Source: Desulfurococcales archaeon
GTDB taxonomy: Archaea > Thermoproteota > Thermoprotei_A > Sulfolobales > Acidilobaceae
Assembly: GCA_015521705.1 (NCBI GenBank)
Contig: WANR01000033.1
Location: 1 to 64,000, forward strand
Length of the DNA: 64,000 nucleotides
Reading direction: 5' to 3'
In this document: positions 6,436-16,025 of the stretch, one piece after another
Numbering within the stretch: the stretch's first letter is position 1
How the letters are laid out: every line of letters starts with the position of its first letter
Translations under genes and position numbers: made by a program
The notes under the pieces: model-generated
The model's input: the letters and a program-made list of their open reading frames with translations, nothing else
Told to the model about the DNA's origin: nothing
The model's database searches: none

Positions 6436-9165
6436 CTAGTTGCTTCCCTCCTCTTTGGCCTTAGCTAGTAGCTTTCTTAGAACATACTGCAGTATTCCGC
6501 CGTGCCTGTAGTACTCTACCTCGACCTTGGTGTCTAGCCTTGTCTTAACCTTGAACTCGATGACTCTGCCGTCGGGCTTCGTAGCCCTGACGGTTAGGAT
6601 CTTGCCCGGCTCCAGTCCCTCCTCTACACCTATTATGTCGTATACCTCGCTTCCGTCGAGGCCTAGCTTCTCAGCGTTCTGGCCCTCCATGAATTCTAGA
6701 GGCAGAATACCCATCCCCACTAGGTTGCTCCTATGTATTCTCTCGAAGCTCTCAGCTATAACAGCCTTCACGCCCAGGAGGTAAGGCCCCTTAGCAGCCC
6801 AGTCCCTGCTACTACCTGCGCCGTACTGCTTCCCTGCTATAACTATGAGGGGGATGCCCTGCTCCTTGTACTTCATGGCTGCGTCGTATACGTGCATGAC
6901 CTCCCCCGTGGGCCAGTAGATCGTCCATCCTCCCTCCCTGTCCGGCGTCAGCCTGTTAACGAAGCGGGGGTTGTCAAAGGTTCCCCGCATCATGACTTCG
7001 TGGTTGCCTCTTCTCGAGCCGAAAGTGTTAAGTTGCGAGGGAGGGACACCCTTGTCCATAAGATACTTGCCAGCCTTGGAGTCTGGTAGGATCCTGCCGG
7101 CTGGGCTTATATGGTCTGTAGTGGTTCTGTCGGGGGCCCACACGAGCACCCTAGCACCCCTAATATCCTTTAGGGGTGGGGGTTCTAGGGGCATCTCGTC
7201 GAAGAAGGGGGGCTTCCTTATATAAGTGCTCTCGGGATCCCAGGGGTAGGTCTCCGTTTCTGGCACTTCCAGCGAGTCCCAGAACTCGTCGCCGCGCAGC
7301 ATGGCCTTGTACTTCTCTCTGAAGAGCTCCGGGTCTAGGGCTTTCTCGACAGCTCTCCTGACCTCTTCTTGGCTGGGCCATACATCCTTCAGGTAGACGG
7401 GCCGCCTGTTGGGGTCGAAGCCTAGAGGCTCGCTGGCAAAGTCTATGTCTATCCTGCCGGCTAGGGCGTAGGCTACTACTAGCGGTGGGCTGGCAAGGAA
7501 GTTGCCCCTAGCTAGTGGGTGTATTCTCCCAGAGAAGTTCCGGTTACCGCTAAGCACTGTCACAGCGTATAGGTCGTGCTTCTTAATGGCTTCCTCAACC
7601 TCCTTTCTCAGGGGCCCACTGTTGCCTATACAGACTGTGCAGCCGAACCCAGTTATGTGGAAGCCCAGAGCCTCCAGGTAGGGTGTGAGGCCTAGCCTTT
7701 CCCAGTATTCGGGGACAACCATGCTTCCGGGGGCATTGCTTGTCTTAACCCATGGCTTGGTTCTTAGCCCTTTCCTCACGGCGTTCCTGGCCAGGATCGC
7801 TGCGGCTATCATCAGGGAGGGGTTGCTGGTGTTCGTACAGCTAGTTATGGCGGCGTAGACGATGCTCCCGTCGGACAGCTCGACCTTCTCGCCTCCAATA
7901 TCCACTAGAACCATTCTAGGCTGCCTACCCTTCCGCCTGGCATACTCCTCTATAACGCGTCTAGCATATTCCTTAGCCTCCCTCAGGGGGACCCTGTCCT
8001 CGGGATGGCTCGGCCCGCTAATACTAGGCTCCACGTCGTTCAGGTCAATAACTAGCACGTCTGAGTACCTGGGCTCTGGAGCCTCCACATCGTACCATAA
8101 GCCTAGGGCCCTAGCGTACGCCTCCACCAGCCTGACGTGGGACGGATCCCTCCCGGTCCCGTATAGGTAGTTTATGGTAGCCTCGTCGATGGGGAAGAAG
8201 CCCATGGTGGCCCCGTACTCTGGGGCCATGTTGGCCACGGTAGCCCTGTCGGGGACGCTAAGCGTTTTAACTCCCGGACCGTAGAACTCTACGAACCTGC
8301 CAACAACACCCTTCTTCCTCAGCTTCTCAGTGACATAGAGCACTAGATCCGTAGAGGTGACCCCCTCCCTCAGCTCGCCCTCCAGCCTCACGCCAACCAC
8401 CTCGGGGAGGAGCATGTAGTAGGGCTGGCCCAGCATGACCGCCTCGGCCTCTATGCCCCCCACACCCCAGCCGAAGACGCCTAGGGCGTTGATCATGGTA
8501 GTGTGGCTGTCCGTCCCCAGGAGGCTGTCGGGATAGGCGGCTTCATGCCCATACCTGTCCTTGCCGACCCAGACCACTTTGGCCAGGTACTCTAGGTTGA
8601 CCTGGTGTATTATCCCCTTGCCTGGGGGGAAGACTCTGAAGTTCGAGAAAGCTTTCTGCCCCCATTTGAGCAGGGAGTACCTCTCCCTGTTCCTCTCATA
8701 CTCTTTCTTAAGGTTAAGCTGGAGAGCGTAGGACGTACCGTAGAAGTCCACCTGCACGCTGTGGTCAACTATGAGGTCCACGGGTACCTGGGGGTTAACT
8801 ACCCTAGGATCCCCCCCGAAAGCCTTTATCGCGTCCCTCATTGCCGCCAGATCCACTATAGCAGGGACTCCGGTGAAATCCTGCATCACGACCCTTACCG
8901 GGTGGAAGGGCACCTCGCTCTTGCCAGCGTTCGATCCCCACTTGGCAACAGTTTCTATGTCCTTCATTGTGACCGCGAACCCGTCATAGCTCCTCACGAC
9001 GTTCTCTAGCAAAACCCTGATGGAGAAGGGGAGGGACTCGTAGTCCCCGAGACCCATCTCTGTTATCCTGTTAACCATGTAGACTCTCAGCTTGCGCCCG
9101 TTGACCTCCAGGCGGCCGATGAAGTCACTTATCTCGCTAGGAGGGCTGAGAGACCCTCTCAACAC
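6436..9165 (-). CDS. acnA: Aconitate hydratase (AcnA type)
   Basis: Interconverts citrate and isocitrate in the citric acid cycle with a [4Fe-4S] cluster. The cluster cysteines are visible: SCTNTSNPS (about residue 448 of the longest frame) and GFGCTVCIGNSGPL (two Cys, about 514-517). QVPVDLIVDHS, LLGTDSHTTM and the C-terminal swivel motif GAGSSRDWAAKG are typical of the AcnA/IRP branch. The longest frame begins with ATG at 9189. However, a minus-strand TATA (AATTATAATA, 9201-9210) would start transcription near 9179, downstream of that ATG. I therefore prefer the GTG at 9163-9165 (or TTG at 9160-9162), still leaving about 909 residues. Soluble, monomeric enzyme; divergent from argS. Confidence 0.95.
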   Translation of the reverse strand: MLRGSLSPPSEISDFIGRLEVNGRKLRVYMVNRITEMGLGDYESLPFSIRVLLENVVRSYDGFAVTMKDIETVAKWGSNAGKSEVPFHPVRVVMQDFTGVPAIVDLAAMRDAIKAFGGDPRVVNPQVPVDLIVDHSVQVDFYGTSYALQLNLKKEYERNRERYSLLKWGQKAFSNFRVFPPGKGIIHQVNLEYLAKVVWVGKDRYGHEAAYPDSLLGTDSHTTMINALGVFGWGVGGIEAEAVMLGQPYYMLLPEVVGVRLEGELREGVTSTDLVLYVTEKLRKKGVVGRFVEFYGPGVKTLSVPDRATVANMAPEYGATMGFFPIDEATINYLYGTGRDPSHVRLVEAYARALGLWYDVEAPEPRYSDVLVIDLNDVEPSISGPSHPEDRVPLREAKEYARRVIEEYARRKGRQPRMVLVDIGGEKVELSDGSIVYAAITSCTNTSNPSLMIAAAILARNAVRKGLRTKPWVKTSNAPGSMVVPEYWERLGLTPYLEALGFHITGFGCTVCIGNSGPLRKEVEEAIKKHDLYAVTVLSGNRNFSGRIHPLARGNFLASPPLVVAYALAGRIDIDFASEPLGFDPNRRPVYLKDVWPSQEEVRRAVEKALDPELFREKYKAMLRGDEFWDSLEVPETETYPWDPESTYIRKPPFFDEMPLEPPPLKDIRGARVLVWAPDRTTTDHISPAGRILPDSKAGKYLMDKGVPPSQLNTFGSRRGNHEVMMRGTFDNPRFVNRLTPDREGGWTIYWPTGEVMHVYDAAMKYKEQGIPLIVIAGKQYGAGSSRDWAAKGPYLLGVKAVIAESFERIHRSNLVGMGILPLEFMEGQNAEKLGLDGSEVYDIIGVEEGLEPGKILTVRATKPDGRVIEFKVKTRLDTKVEVEYYRHGGILQYVLRKLLAKAKEEGSN

Positions 9166-9309
9166 CAGCCACCACTTAAGGTAGAACATCTAGCATAGGC
9201 TATTATAATTGTTTATCATAATTACCAGCCTAGCGTACGGGGGCATTGCATGGTTTTTAATGCCTCGATCCTCGCTACTATCTAAGCCTGGGATAGCGGG
9301 GCAAAGGTA

Positions 9310-11268
9310 ATGACGGGGAAAGTTGACCCTGTAACGCTTACTGTCAGGGAGATGGCGTTGTTTTTCAGCGAGACTTTCAAGATACCCCTAGAGCAGGCCA
9401 TGTGGCTAATCCAGCCACCCCGGGAGGAGTACGGAGACCTCTCGTTCCCCCTAATGAGGTATCTGAGGGGGAGTGGCTATGGTGAGAGGGAGATAGTGGA
9501 GACTCTGAGGGGGAGGCTCTGGGAGAAGGGCATCTATTATATATCCCTCAGCGTTGACAGGGGGTACCTGAACCTGAGGTTCGAGGAATCGGAGCTGTCC
9601 AGGCACGTGTTCACGCTAGTCAGGTCGGGCTGGCGCCCAGAGACGGTTAAGGCTGATGCGCCAGAAACTATAGTGGTGGAGCACACGAGCGCTAACCCGA
9701 TACACCCGCTCCACATAGGCCATGCAAGGAATACCAGCATCGGGGATACACTGGCTAGGCTCTTCAAGGCGAGGGGTCACAGGGTTAATACGAGGTTTTA
9801 CATAGACGATGTGGGCAGGCAGACGGCTATAGCGGCTCTGGGATTCCAGATCCTAGGCGTAGATCCTGGGAGCGAGGCTAAAAGGCTTGGAGTCAAGCCA
9901 GACCACTTGGTAGGCTGGGTTTACGCGGCGACACACACGATCCTAGACATATTAGAGGCTAAGAAAAGGCTTGAGAAGGCTGACGCGGGGGAGAGAGAAA
10001 GGATCCAGAGGAAAATAGACTCGCTAATGTCAACCCTCTCAAGGCTTAAGGACTCAGACCCCGGAGGATACATGGGCAAGCTGCTCGACTACTCCTCCAA
10101 GAACGACCTCGAGGATAGGGTCCAGGAAATAATGAGGAGATACGAGAAGGGCTTAGACCCGGAAAAGTCGCTGATTAGAAGCGTGGTCGCCGCAGTCCTG
10201 GAGGGATTCAGGGAGACCCTGGCTAGGATCGGTGCAGAGTTCGACTCATGGGACTGGGAGAGCGACATTGTGTGGTCTAGCAGGGTAGAGAAGCTACTAG
10301 AGAAGGCCAGGGGGAGCAAGTACTACGTGATCCATAAAGGAGCCGAGGCCCTGAACATCCCAGCCATTATAGAAGAGCTTGTTAAGCCCCGCCCCGAACT
10401 CCACGGCTCCTTTAAAACGCCCAAAGGGTTCGAAATCCCCCCACTAATACTAGTGAGGAGCGATGGGACAACACTTTACACGACCAGAGACATAGCTTAT
10501 AGCATTTACAAGTTCGAGCAGGCCCGGGCCGACAGAGTGGTAAATGTTATCGGCGCGGATCAGAGGCTGTCCCAGCTACAGGTCAAACTAGCACTGCTAG
10601 GACTTGGCTATGAGAGAGAGGCAAGGAACATGATCCACTACGACTACGAGATAGTAAGGCTACCCGGCAGGTCTATGAGCGGTAGAAGAGGCGAATACGT
10701 CTCGCTCGACCAGCTACTAGACGAGGTCAAGTCCAGGGCTCTAAGCGAGGTGGAGAAAAGGAACCCTGACATGCCCAGAGAATGGATAGAAGACGTGGCA
10801 GAAAAGGTCACAGCAGGGGCTACGAGGTTCGCACTAGTGCAGGTAAGCTCCAAGAAGCCAATAACCTTCGACTTAGAACGGGTCCTAGACTTCAAGGAGA
10901 ACAGCGGGCCTTACCTACAGTATACACACGCCAGGGCTTCGAGGATCCTGGAGAAACACGGCCCCATAGACTATGGCTCGATCGACTACACGGCAAGCTA
11001 CCACCCGGAGAGGAGGAGGCTGCTCCTACTAGCGCTCAGGTACCCCCTGGTCTCGGCTAAGGCTGCCGACGACATGGCACCTGAGGATCTCGTAGCGTAC
11101 CTTGTGAAACTAGCCGACATATTCAACTCGTGGTACCCGAAGGATAGCGTGATTCACGACCCAGACCCAGGAGCCAGGAACTATAAAGCGGCACTGGTAA
11201 ATCTAGTGAAAGAGGTCTTGTCGGAAGGCATGAAGCTGATAGGAGTGCCGCCGCTGGAGAGGATGTAG
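9310..11268 (+). CDS. argS: Arginyl-tRNA synthetase
   Basis: Class I synthetase charging tRNA-Arg. The 652 residues contain an N-terminal Add-1-like domain, the HIGH motif as PLHIGHARNTS (about 132-142), FYIDDVGRQ, the catalytic-fold NVIGADQRLSQ and a KMSKS-position motif written MSGRRGEY (about 455-462), a known ArgRS variant. A C-terminal DALR anticodon-binding domain contains LQYTHARASRIL and ends near LIGVPPLERM. ATG start follows GGGGCAAAGGT. The TATA-like TTTTTAAT near 9253-9260 lies about 50 bp upstream. Monocistronic and divergent from aconitase. Confidence 0.97.
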   Translation: MTGKVDPVTLTVREMALFFSETFKIPLEQAMWLIQPPREEYGDLSFPLMRYLRGSGYGEREIVETLRGRLWEKGIYYISLSVDRGYLNLRFEESELSRHVFTLVRSGWRPETVKADAPETIVVEHTSANPIHPLHIGHARNTSIGDTLARLFKARGHRVNTRFYIDDVGRQTAIAALGFQILGVDPGSEAKRLGVKPDHLVGWVYAATHTILDILEAKKRLEKADAGERERIQRKIDSLMSTLSRLKDSDPGGYMGKLLDYSSKNDLEDRVQEIMRRYEKGLDPEKSLIRSVVAAVLEGFRETLARIGAEFDSWDWESDIVWSSRVEKLLEKARGSKYYVIHKGAEALNIPAIIEELVKPRPELHGSFKTPKGFEIPPLILVRSDGTTLYTTRDIAYSIYKFEQARADRVVNVIGADQRLSQLQVKLALLGLGYEREARNMIHYDYEIVRLPGRSMSGRRGEYVSLDQLLDEVKSRALSEVEKRNPDMPREWIEDVAEKVTAGATRFALVQVSSKKPITFDLERVLDFKENSGPYLQYTHARASRILEKHGPIDYGSIDYTASYHPERRRLLLLALRYPLVSAKAADDMAPEDLVAYLVKLADIFNSWYPKDSVIHDPDPGARNYKAALVNLVKEVLSEGMKLIGVPPLERM

Positions 11269-11353
11269 GAATGATCGCTTCGGCCCTAGGGAGCGCTCCA
11301 TGGATCTGGAGTTTTTAAAGTATTCCTCTAGCTACAGGAAATGGTAGCTGGAA

Positions 11354-12358
11354 GTGGTTAGGGGTAGCCGCGGGGCTAGGCCCTTGAAACGGTATGGCTT
11401 GTTTCCCTGCTTTTACCAGCGTTGTACAGTATTGCCACCTGGCCTAGTTTTACTAGTCCTTGTAGTGCCCTTGGCCTCTCACGTGGCTGTATCGCAGGTT
11501 TTTGAAGTGTCTAGTGTCACTATTGTTTTATACGAGGATGGTAGTGCTGCTGTGAACGTTACCCTCAGGGTTCAGGATCCCCCGGCAGAAATCACTGTGA
11601 GAGCCCTCGGCGACCCGATCTATTTTGAGCTAGTCTCGGAGGGGGTTTTCCAGCCAGTCTTCTATCAGGGAGGTTTCTTTAATGGAACGGTTTTCGGGGA
11701 AGAGGCCTTCCTCTACTATGTCACGTCAGAGCTGACTTCTAAGAATGGCTCTATATGGATGTTCTCCGCGGAACTGCCATGGCCTGCCAGGGTAGCTCTG
11801 CCCCGCGAGGCTTTAGTACTCGCCGTGAGCCCTCAGCCAAGGATAGTTATAGAGGGGGATACAGTATACCTAGCCTATGAGCCGGGCAGGATCTCCATCA
11901 CTTACGTTATAGTCCCCTTAGAGACTGACGCTAAAACCCCCACCGGAGTGCCCACAGAAACCACGCCACCTATTACTGGGACTTCTCCCGCCGTTACAGG
12001 GACAGACGAGTCTCCACGGGCCGACGGCGGTGCACTGGCAGGTGTGCCCGTCTCCCCGCTACTAGTTCTGGCAATAGCTGCTGTTGTGGCTGGCTTAGTG
12101 CTTCTATCAAGGCTTAGGAGGCGGGGCGTGCTAGCTGTTGAGCTAGACCTGGGGGGAGGGGAGCTTGACGAAAGGGATAGGGCCATTATTGAGGCTGTCA
12201 GGAGGCTGGGCGAGGCTACAACCCATGAGATAATGGAGGCAACTGGTATACCCAAGACGCCTCTGTATAGGAGACTCAGTAAGCTGGTTGATATGGGGTA
12301 TTTAGAGTCCTATGAGAGGGCTGGTAGGAGGAGGTATAGGCTGAAAAAACCTGGCTAA
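11354..12358 (+). CDS. Membrane-anchored winged-helix regulator with exported sensor domain
   Basis: 334 residues in three parts. A hydrophobic leader (about 26-46) leads into a beta-rich exported domain (about 50-195; VFEVSSVTIVLYEDGSAAV). A Thr/Pro-rich spacer and one membrane helix (VSPLLVLAIAAVVAGLVLLS, about 230-250) follow. The cytoplasmic tail has a winged helix: DERDRAIIEAVRRLG, ATTHEIMEATGIPKTPLYRR and a wing GRRRYRLKK. This is the layout of a one-component membrane regulator that senses outside and binds DNA inside, common in Thermoproteota. The ligand is unknown. GTG start; a start further inside (before the leader) is possible. Its stop lies 3 bases from the convergent gapN stop. 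Confidence 0.75.
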   Translation: MVRGSRGARPLKRYGLFPCFYQRCTVLPPGLVLLVLVVPLASHVAVSQVFEVSSVTIVLYEDGSAAVNVTLRVQDPPAEITVRALGDPIYFELVSEGVFQPVFYQGGFFNGTVFGEEAFLYYVTSELTSKNGSIWMFSAELPWPARVALPREALVLAVSPQPRIVIEGDTVYLAYEPGRISITYVIVPLETDAKTPTGVPTETTPPITGTSPAVTGTDESPRADGGALAGVPVSPLLVLAIAAVVAGLVLLSRLRRRGVLAVELDLGGGELDERDRAIIEAVRRLGEATTHEIMEATGIPKTPLYRRLSKLVDMGYLESYERAGRRRYRLKKPG

Positions 12359-12361
12359 CAG

Positions 12362-13903
12362 CTACATGTACTCCCAGATCCCTTTGCCCTTATAGTTGTA
12401 AACTATGGTTTTCAGCGCTGTGACTTGCTCAATACTATACCCTATGCCTTCCCTCCCAATGCCGGAATCCTTTCTACCGCCGAAGGGGTAATAGCCTATG
12501 CCGTGCCTCGGATACTCGTTTATATAGACGGCTCCCACCTCGAGTAGCCTGACCAGCTTCCTTATCTTGTTGATGTCTTTCCCGAAGATTGCTGCATCTA
12601 GCCCGTAACGCCTCTCATTAGAGAGCTCTATGGCCTCGTCCACCGAGTCAACAGGCGTTATTATGGCTATCGATGCGAATATCTCGTCCCTGTAGGCTCT
12701 CAGCTCTTTCAGGATTCTCTTATCCTCTACCTCTATGAGTGTGGGCTCGATATAGTTGCCTCCGAGCCTTCGGCCGCCGAAAAGAACCTTGGCCCCCCTT
12801 TCCTCTGCCTCCTTCACGGCGCTAAGGACTTCTTCCACCGTTGAACTATCAATCACAGGCCCCATGTCTGTGTCTGGCTCCCGGGGATCGCCCACCTTGA
12901 CCTGTTTCAGCTTTTCCACCAATAGCTTGCGGAACTTCTTGTAGACCTGCCTCTCCACTAGGACCAGTTTTATGGCATCGCACCTTTGGCCGGAATAGCT
13001 TGTTATGCCAGTGGCAATCTTCTCGGCCGCCTGTTCTAGGTCAGCGTCTTCAAGCACTATGGCAGGGTCTCCGCCCCCCAGCTCCATTATGAACTGCTTT
13101 ATACCCGCCTTACTTATAACCTTCAGCCCGGTTTCCGTGCTACCCGTAAGGCTTATAACGTGGATCCTCCTATCAGCCACGAGTTTCTCGGACTCAGAGC
13201 CTGGAAGCGGCACTAGTGCTATAGACTCCCTGGGGATCCCGGCTTCCAGGGCAGCCTTTACGAAGTAGAATATAGGTATGGGGTCGGAGGATGGCGGCTT
13301 GATCACGAAAGCGTTGCCCGGCAGGAAGCTGTAGGTGAACTTGTTAACGGTGTCGAAGAGGGGGTAATTGAAGGGTATTATGGCGAGGACTACTCCATAG
13401 GGCTCCCTCCTCACTAGTCCTTCGCTTTCCAGCGTATGAGCGTCCCAGTCGCCGGGAATGTAATCCCCAGGGAGCTTCCTAAGGTCTAGCGGGGCTTTCC
13501 TGAGCCTATCAATACTCGCCTCGACCTCGCCGTACGCAGCCTTCCTAGTCTTCCCAGCATTAACCACGAGTGCGTCGACGAAAGCGTCGAGATGCTCCTC
13601 CATTATGTCAGCGATTTTAGAAAGAATAGCGAGCCTCCTCTCTCCAGGGATGTTTCTCGCTCTCCTCCTACCCTCCCTGTAAACCAGTTCTAGCCCCCTA
13701 TCAACACTCTCCCAGCCTGGCTTGAAGACGCGGGCTATAACGTTACCATCTATGGGCGAGTAAACATCTCTCTTTTCGGGGAACTCTACCCACTCGCCTC
13801 CGATGAAGGGCTTAAATACTGGCACTCCCTCCTCTATCCTGTACGAGTCTTTGAAGAACTCGTCTAGGGGTAGGGACGTTTTACCCTTTATAGCGACCTC
13901 CAC
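12362..13903 (-). CDS. gapN: Non-phosphorylating glyceraldehyde-3-phosphate dehydrogenase
   Basis: Oxidises glyceraldehyde-3-phosphate to 3-phosphoglycerate with NAD(P)+, the catabolic step in the crenarchaeal Embden-Meyerhof variant. The 513-residue aldehyde dehydrogenase has PFNYPLFDT, the nucleotide loop SLTGSTETG, the general-base Glu in FIMELGGGDPAIVLEDADLE (about 273) and the catalytic Cys in SYSGQRCDAIKLVL (about 308). The end, PRHGIGYYPFGGRKDSGI, followed by ALKTIVYNYKGKGIWEYM, matches my recollection of the Thermoproteus/Sulfolobus GapN type rather than general aldehyde dehydrogenases. GTG start after a GGAGGTG site. Fairly sure of the subtype. Confidence 0.9.
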   Translation of the reverse strand: MEVAIKGKTSLPLDEFFKDSYRIEEGVPVFKPFIGGEWVEFPEKRDVYSPIDGNVIARVFKPGWESVDRGLELVYREGRRRARNIPGERRLAILSKIADIMEEHLDAFVDALVVNAGKTRKAAYGEVEASIDRLRKAPLDLRKLPGDYIPGDWDAHTLESEGLVRREPYGVVLAIIPFNYPLFDTVNKFTYSFLPGNAFVIKPPSSDPIPIFYFVKAALEAGIPRESIALVPLPGSESEKLVADRRIHVISLTGSTETGLKVISKAGIKQFIMELGGGDPAIVLEDADLEQAAEKIATGITSYSGQRCDAIKLVLVERQVYKKFRKLLVEKLKQVKVGDPREPDTDMGPVIDSSTVEEVLSAVKEAEERGAKVLFGGRRLGGNYIEPTLIEVEDKRILKELRAYRDEIFASIAIITPVDSVDEAIELSNERRYGLDAAIFGKDINKIRKLVRLLEVGAVYINEYPRHGIGYYPFGGRKDSGIGREGIGYSIEQVTALKTIVYNYKGKGIWEYM

Positions 13904-14079
13904 TCCTTTGATACACCTCCGCAGAGCTGCGGGCTATCAGCACTAGATATTCCAGGAGCGGCTTAATATATTTGAGACTTGAAACTTCGAGGTCCTCACG
14001 GTAAAAACAAGGAACCCCTCCGTCCCCCCGTGCCCACTGAGGGTAAGGATAGAGGCTGCCCAGTTTTTAGCCATGCTAG

Positions 14080-14805
14080 TTAGGCGTGCTTCGACAGCTC
14101 TTCCTTGACTTTAGCTAGGAGGGCTGGGTCGTCTGTTGCTATGCCATCCACGCCTCTCGAGGCTACGAGCTTGGCTAGTGTCGACTCGTTTATAGTCCAA
14201 GTGGCTACTTTCAGGCCTAGCCTGTGTGCGAAACCCACGGCCCTCGGGGTAGCCACGTTGTAGCGCGGAAGCACTATTCTGCACCCAATCCTCTTGCACT
14301 CTAGGATCATGCCAGGCGGCCTAAAGTAGACCACCCCAGTAACTATGCTAGGGTTCATTTTCCGGGCCTTTACTAGGGCTTCCACATGGAAACTGATTAC
14401 AGCCACGTCTAGCACCATGGTTTCTGACTCAACCTCTTCCAGGACCGGCCCAACAGCCTCAACGTCCTTTATTTCCAGGAATAGGGGGATCCTGCCCTTT
14501 GCCGCCTTCAATAGGCTTGAGAGCGCTAGTAGGGGCTCCATGAGGAACTCGTTTATCCTCTCATACGTTAGCTCCCTGACCTTTACCCTCGCGCCACTAG
14601 GGATCCGTATTTCGTCGTCATGCAACACTACAGGTACCCCGTCACGCGTGATCCTTATATCGGCCTCGGCTATCTCCGCCCCCGCCCTTATACTGGCCTC
14701 CAAGGCTGGCAGCGTGTTCTCAGGGCCGAGCTTCCCGCCTAGCCTGTGTGCAATTACAGCGAAAGGCCTGGAGTCCAGGGCTTGCAGGACCCTACTCTTT
14801 TCCAT
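14080..14805 (-). CDS. Glycerophosphodiester phosphodiesterase
   Basis: Hydrolyses glycerophosphodiesters to glycerol phosphate and an alcohol, acting in lipid head-group turnover. The 241-residue TIM-barrel protein shows FAVIAHRLGGKLGPENTLPA (catalytic His and the metal-binding HR..G..PENT block, about 17-36), EADIRITRDGVPVVLHDDEI (second catalytic His with Glu/Asp metal ligands), LFLEIKD, and near the C terminus TWTINESTLAKLVASRGVDGIATDDP, all in family order. No signal peptide, so it is cytoplasmic. Start ATG at 14803-14805. Not obviously co-transcribed with gapN, since a 176-base gap separates them. Confidence 0.93.
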   Translation of the reverse strand: MEKSRVLQALDSRPFAVIAHRLGGKLGPENTLPALEASIRAGAEIAEADIRITRDGVPVVLHDDEIRIPSGARVKVRELTYERINEFLMEPLLALSSLLKAAKGRIPLFLEIKDVEAVGPVLEEVESETMVLDVAVISFHVEALVKARKMNPSIVTGVVYFRPPGMILECKRIGCRIVLPRYNVATPRAVGFAHRLGLKVATWTINESTLAKLVASRGVDGIATDDPALLAKVKEELSKHA

Positions 14806-14884
14806 GCCCCATCACTGTACCTATCAGAGGAACACTAGGCCTGTGGACAGGTACTGTTTAAACCTAGAAACGCTGGAGACATGC

Positions 14885-15361
14885 TCAAAACTCTGCACCA
14901 GCATCGCCGAAGTCCACGTCGAATTCTCCGCCCTCTACATCGCCCTCTTCCTGCCCCCCGCCGTAGTACTCTTCGGAGTAGCCCAGTGGGGCTATCGTTG
15001 CCATGCTTATGAAGCCCAGCCACACTAATAGGGGTAGTATCATTGCTAGCTCCAGGGGCCACTCGCTAACAGGCCTTCCCTCTCTTGCCAGTTTCCTGGC
15101 CTCTATAGAGGCTTTCTCAATGTTCTTCTTGGCCTCGTCGAGGGCACTGACTCCTTTGTCTGTCAATAGGAAAACCTTCTTCTTAAATATGAACCCCTTA
15201 ACCTCGCTCCTTAGATAGCCCGATGCTTCTAGGGAGCGGAGCTTGGATTCTAGAACGCTCGGGTCAACCCCTTTAAATAGGCTAGAGAGCTCGTCGAGAG
15301 TGTTAACGCCGCTAGAGACAGCCATAAGTATGGAGGACTCCAAATAGCCGAGGGACACCAT
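14885..15361 (-). CDS. Winged-helix protein with C-terminal membrane segment
   Basis: 158 residues. Residues 1-78 look like a winged helix: MVSLGYLESSILMAVSSG, a helix pair with SVLESKLRSLEASGYLRSE, and a wing GFIFKKKVFLLTDKGV, as in PadR/MarR-like proteins. A short charged helix follows, then one membrane segment (LELAMILPLLVWLGFISMATI, about 103-123) and an acidic Gly/Glu/Asp tail. It is a second membrane-tethered DNA-binding candidate within 4 kb, here with the DNA-binding part first and no sizeable outside domain. Start ATG at the divergent promoter region with 15519-16025. Confidence 0.65.
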   Translation of the reverse strand: MVSLGYLESSILMAVSSGVNTLDELSSLFKGVDPSVLESKLRSLEASGYLRSEVKGFIFKKKVFLLTDKGVSALDEAKKNIEKASIEARKLAREGRPVSEWPLELAMILPLLVWLGFISMATIAPLGYSEEYYGGGQEEGDVEGGEFDVDFGDAGAEF

Positions 15362-15518
15362 TTAGTCACCTCTTCATTTAGATTACTAATACATAATGTG
15401 GAGCTTATTAGTATACTGTATTTAGAACAGCGTGCCGCGACCCTTAGAGTGCGGGGCTGCCAGCGTTTTAGTCCTCCTTTTAAAGGCCCAACGCTACACC
15501 CATTCAAGGGGCCGAGTC

Positions 15519-16025
15519 TTGGGTATAGCCTTATCAGCGATCGACGCATTCTGGCTTCCCGGCTGGTTTGCTCAGGGTATACTCCTTCTAGTAACCATAC
15601 TGGTCGCCCTCCTGGTCGTAATCCTGCTCTATGTCATCTACAGGGTGCTCGCGAGATCAGGGGTCGAGCTATCTGTGACCATCTCAGAGCACCCGGGGGA
15701 GCTAACCGGCGAGTATCTCGAGAAGGTGGAGAAGAGCCTTGCGGAGAGAGGCATTAGGGCTAGGGTGGAGGAGGGAAGGATCAGGATAATGCTTGTGGGT
15801 TTCTATGTAGAGGCCCGGGGAGTCTCGACGCCTGTCAACAGTGTCGTATATAAGGTGGGGGCCGAGGCCCTAGGCATAGTCCTGGCTATCATCCTCCTGA
15901 TACTCTTCCCGCCTGGCTGGCTGCTTCTAGCCCTAATCCTCGTAATGCTTTATACCAGGTATTCTGAGCTGAGAAAAATAGTGGAGCTAGCGGTTTCTGA
16001 GGGGAAGGGCCAGGCCCAAGGCTAG
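15519..16025 (+). CDS. Small integral membrane protein of unknown function
   Basis: About 168 residues from a TTG at 15519. An upstream frame reaches 15432, but a TATA-like CTTTTAAAG at about 15477-15485 predicts transcription starting near 15508, so I prefer the TTG. There is a first membrane helix (QGILLLVTILVALLVVILLYVIY), a cytoplasmic alpha/beta segment of about 70 residues with YLEKVEKSLAERGIRARVEEG, and two closely spaced hydrophobic helices near the end (ALGIVLAIILLILFPPGWLLLALILVMLY), then a charged tail. No family recognised. It may pair functionally with the divergent wHTH membrane protein (inference from position only). Confidence 0.65.
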   Translation: MGIALSAIDAFWLPGWFAQGILLLVTILVALLVVILLYVIYRVLARSGVELSVTISEHPGELTGEYLEKVEKSLAERGIRARVEEGRIRIMLVGFYVEARGVSTPVNSVVYKVGAEALGIVLAIILLILFPPGWLLLALILVMLYTRYSELRKIVELAVSEGKGQAQG

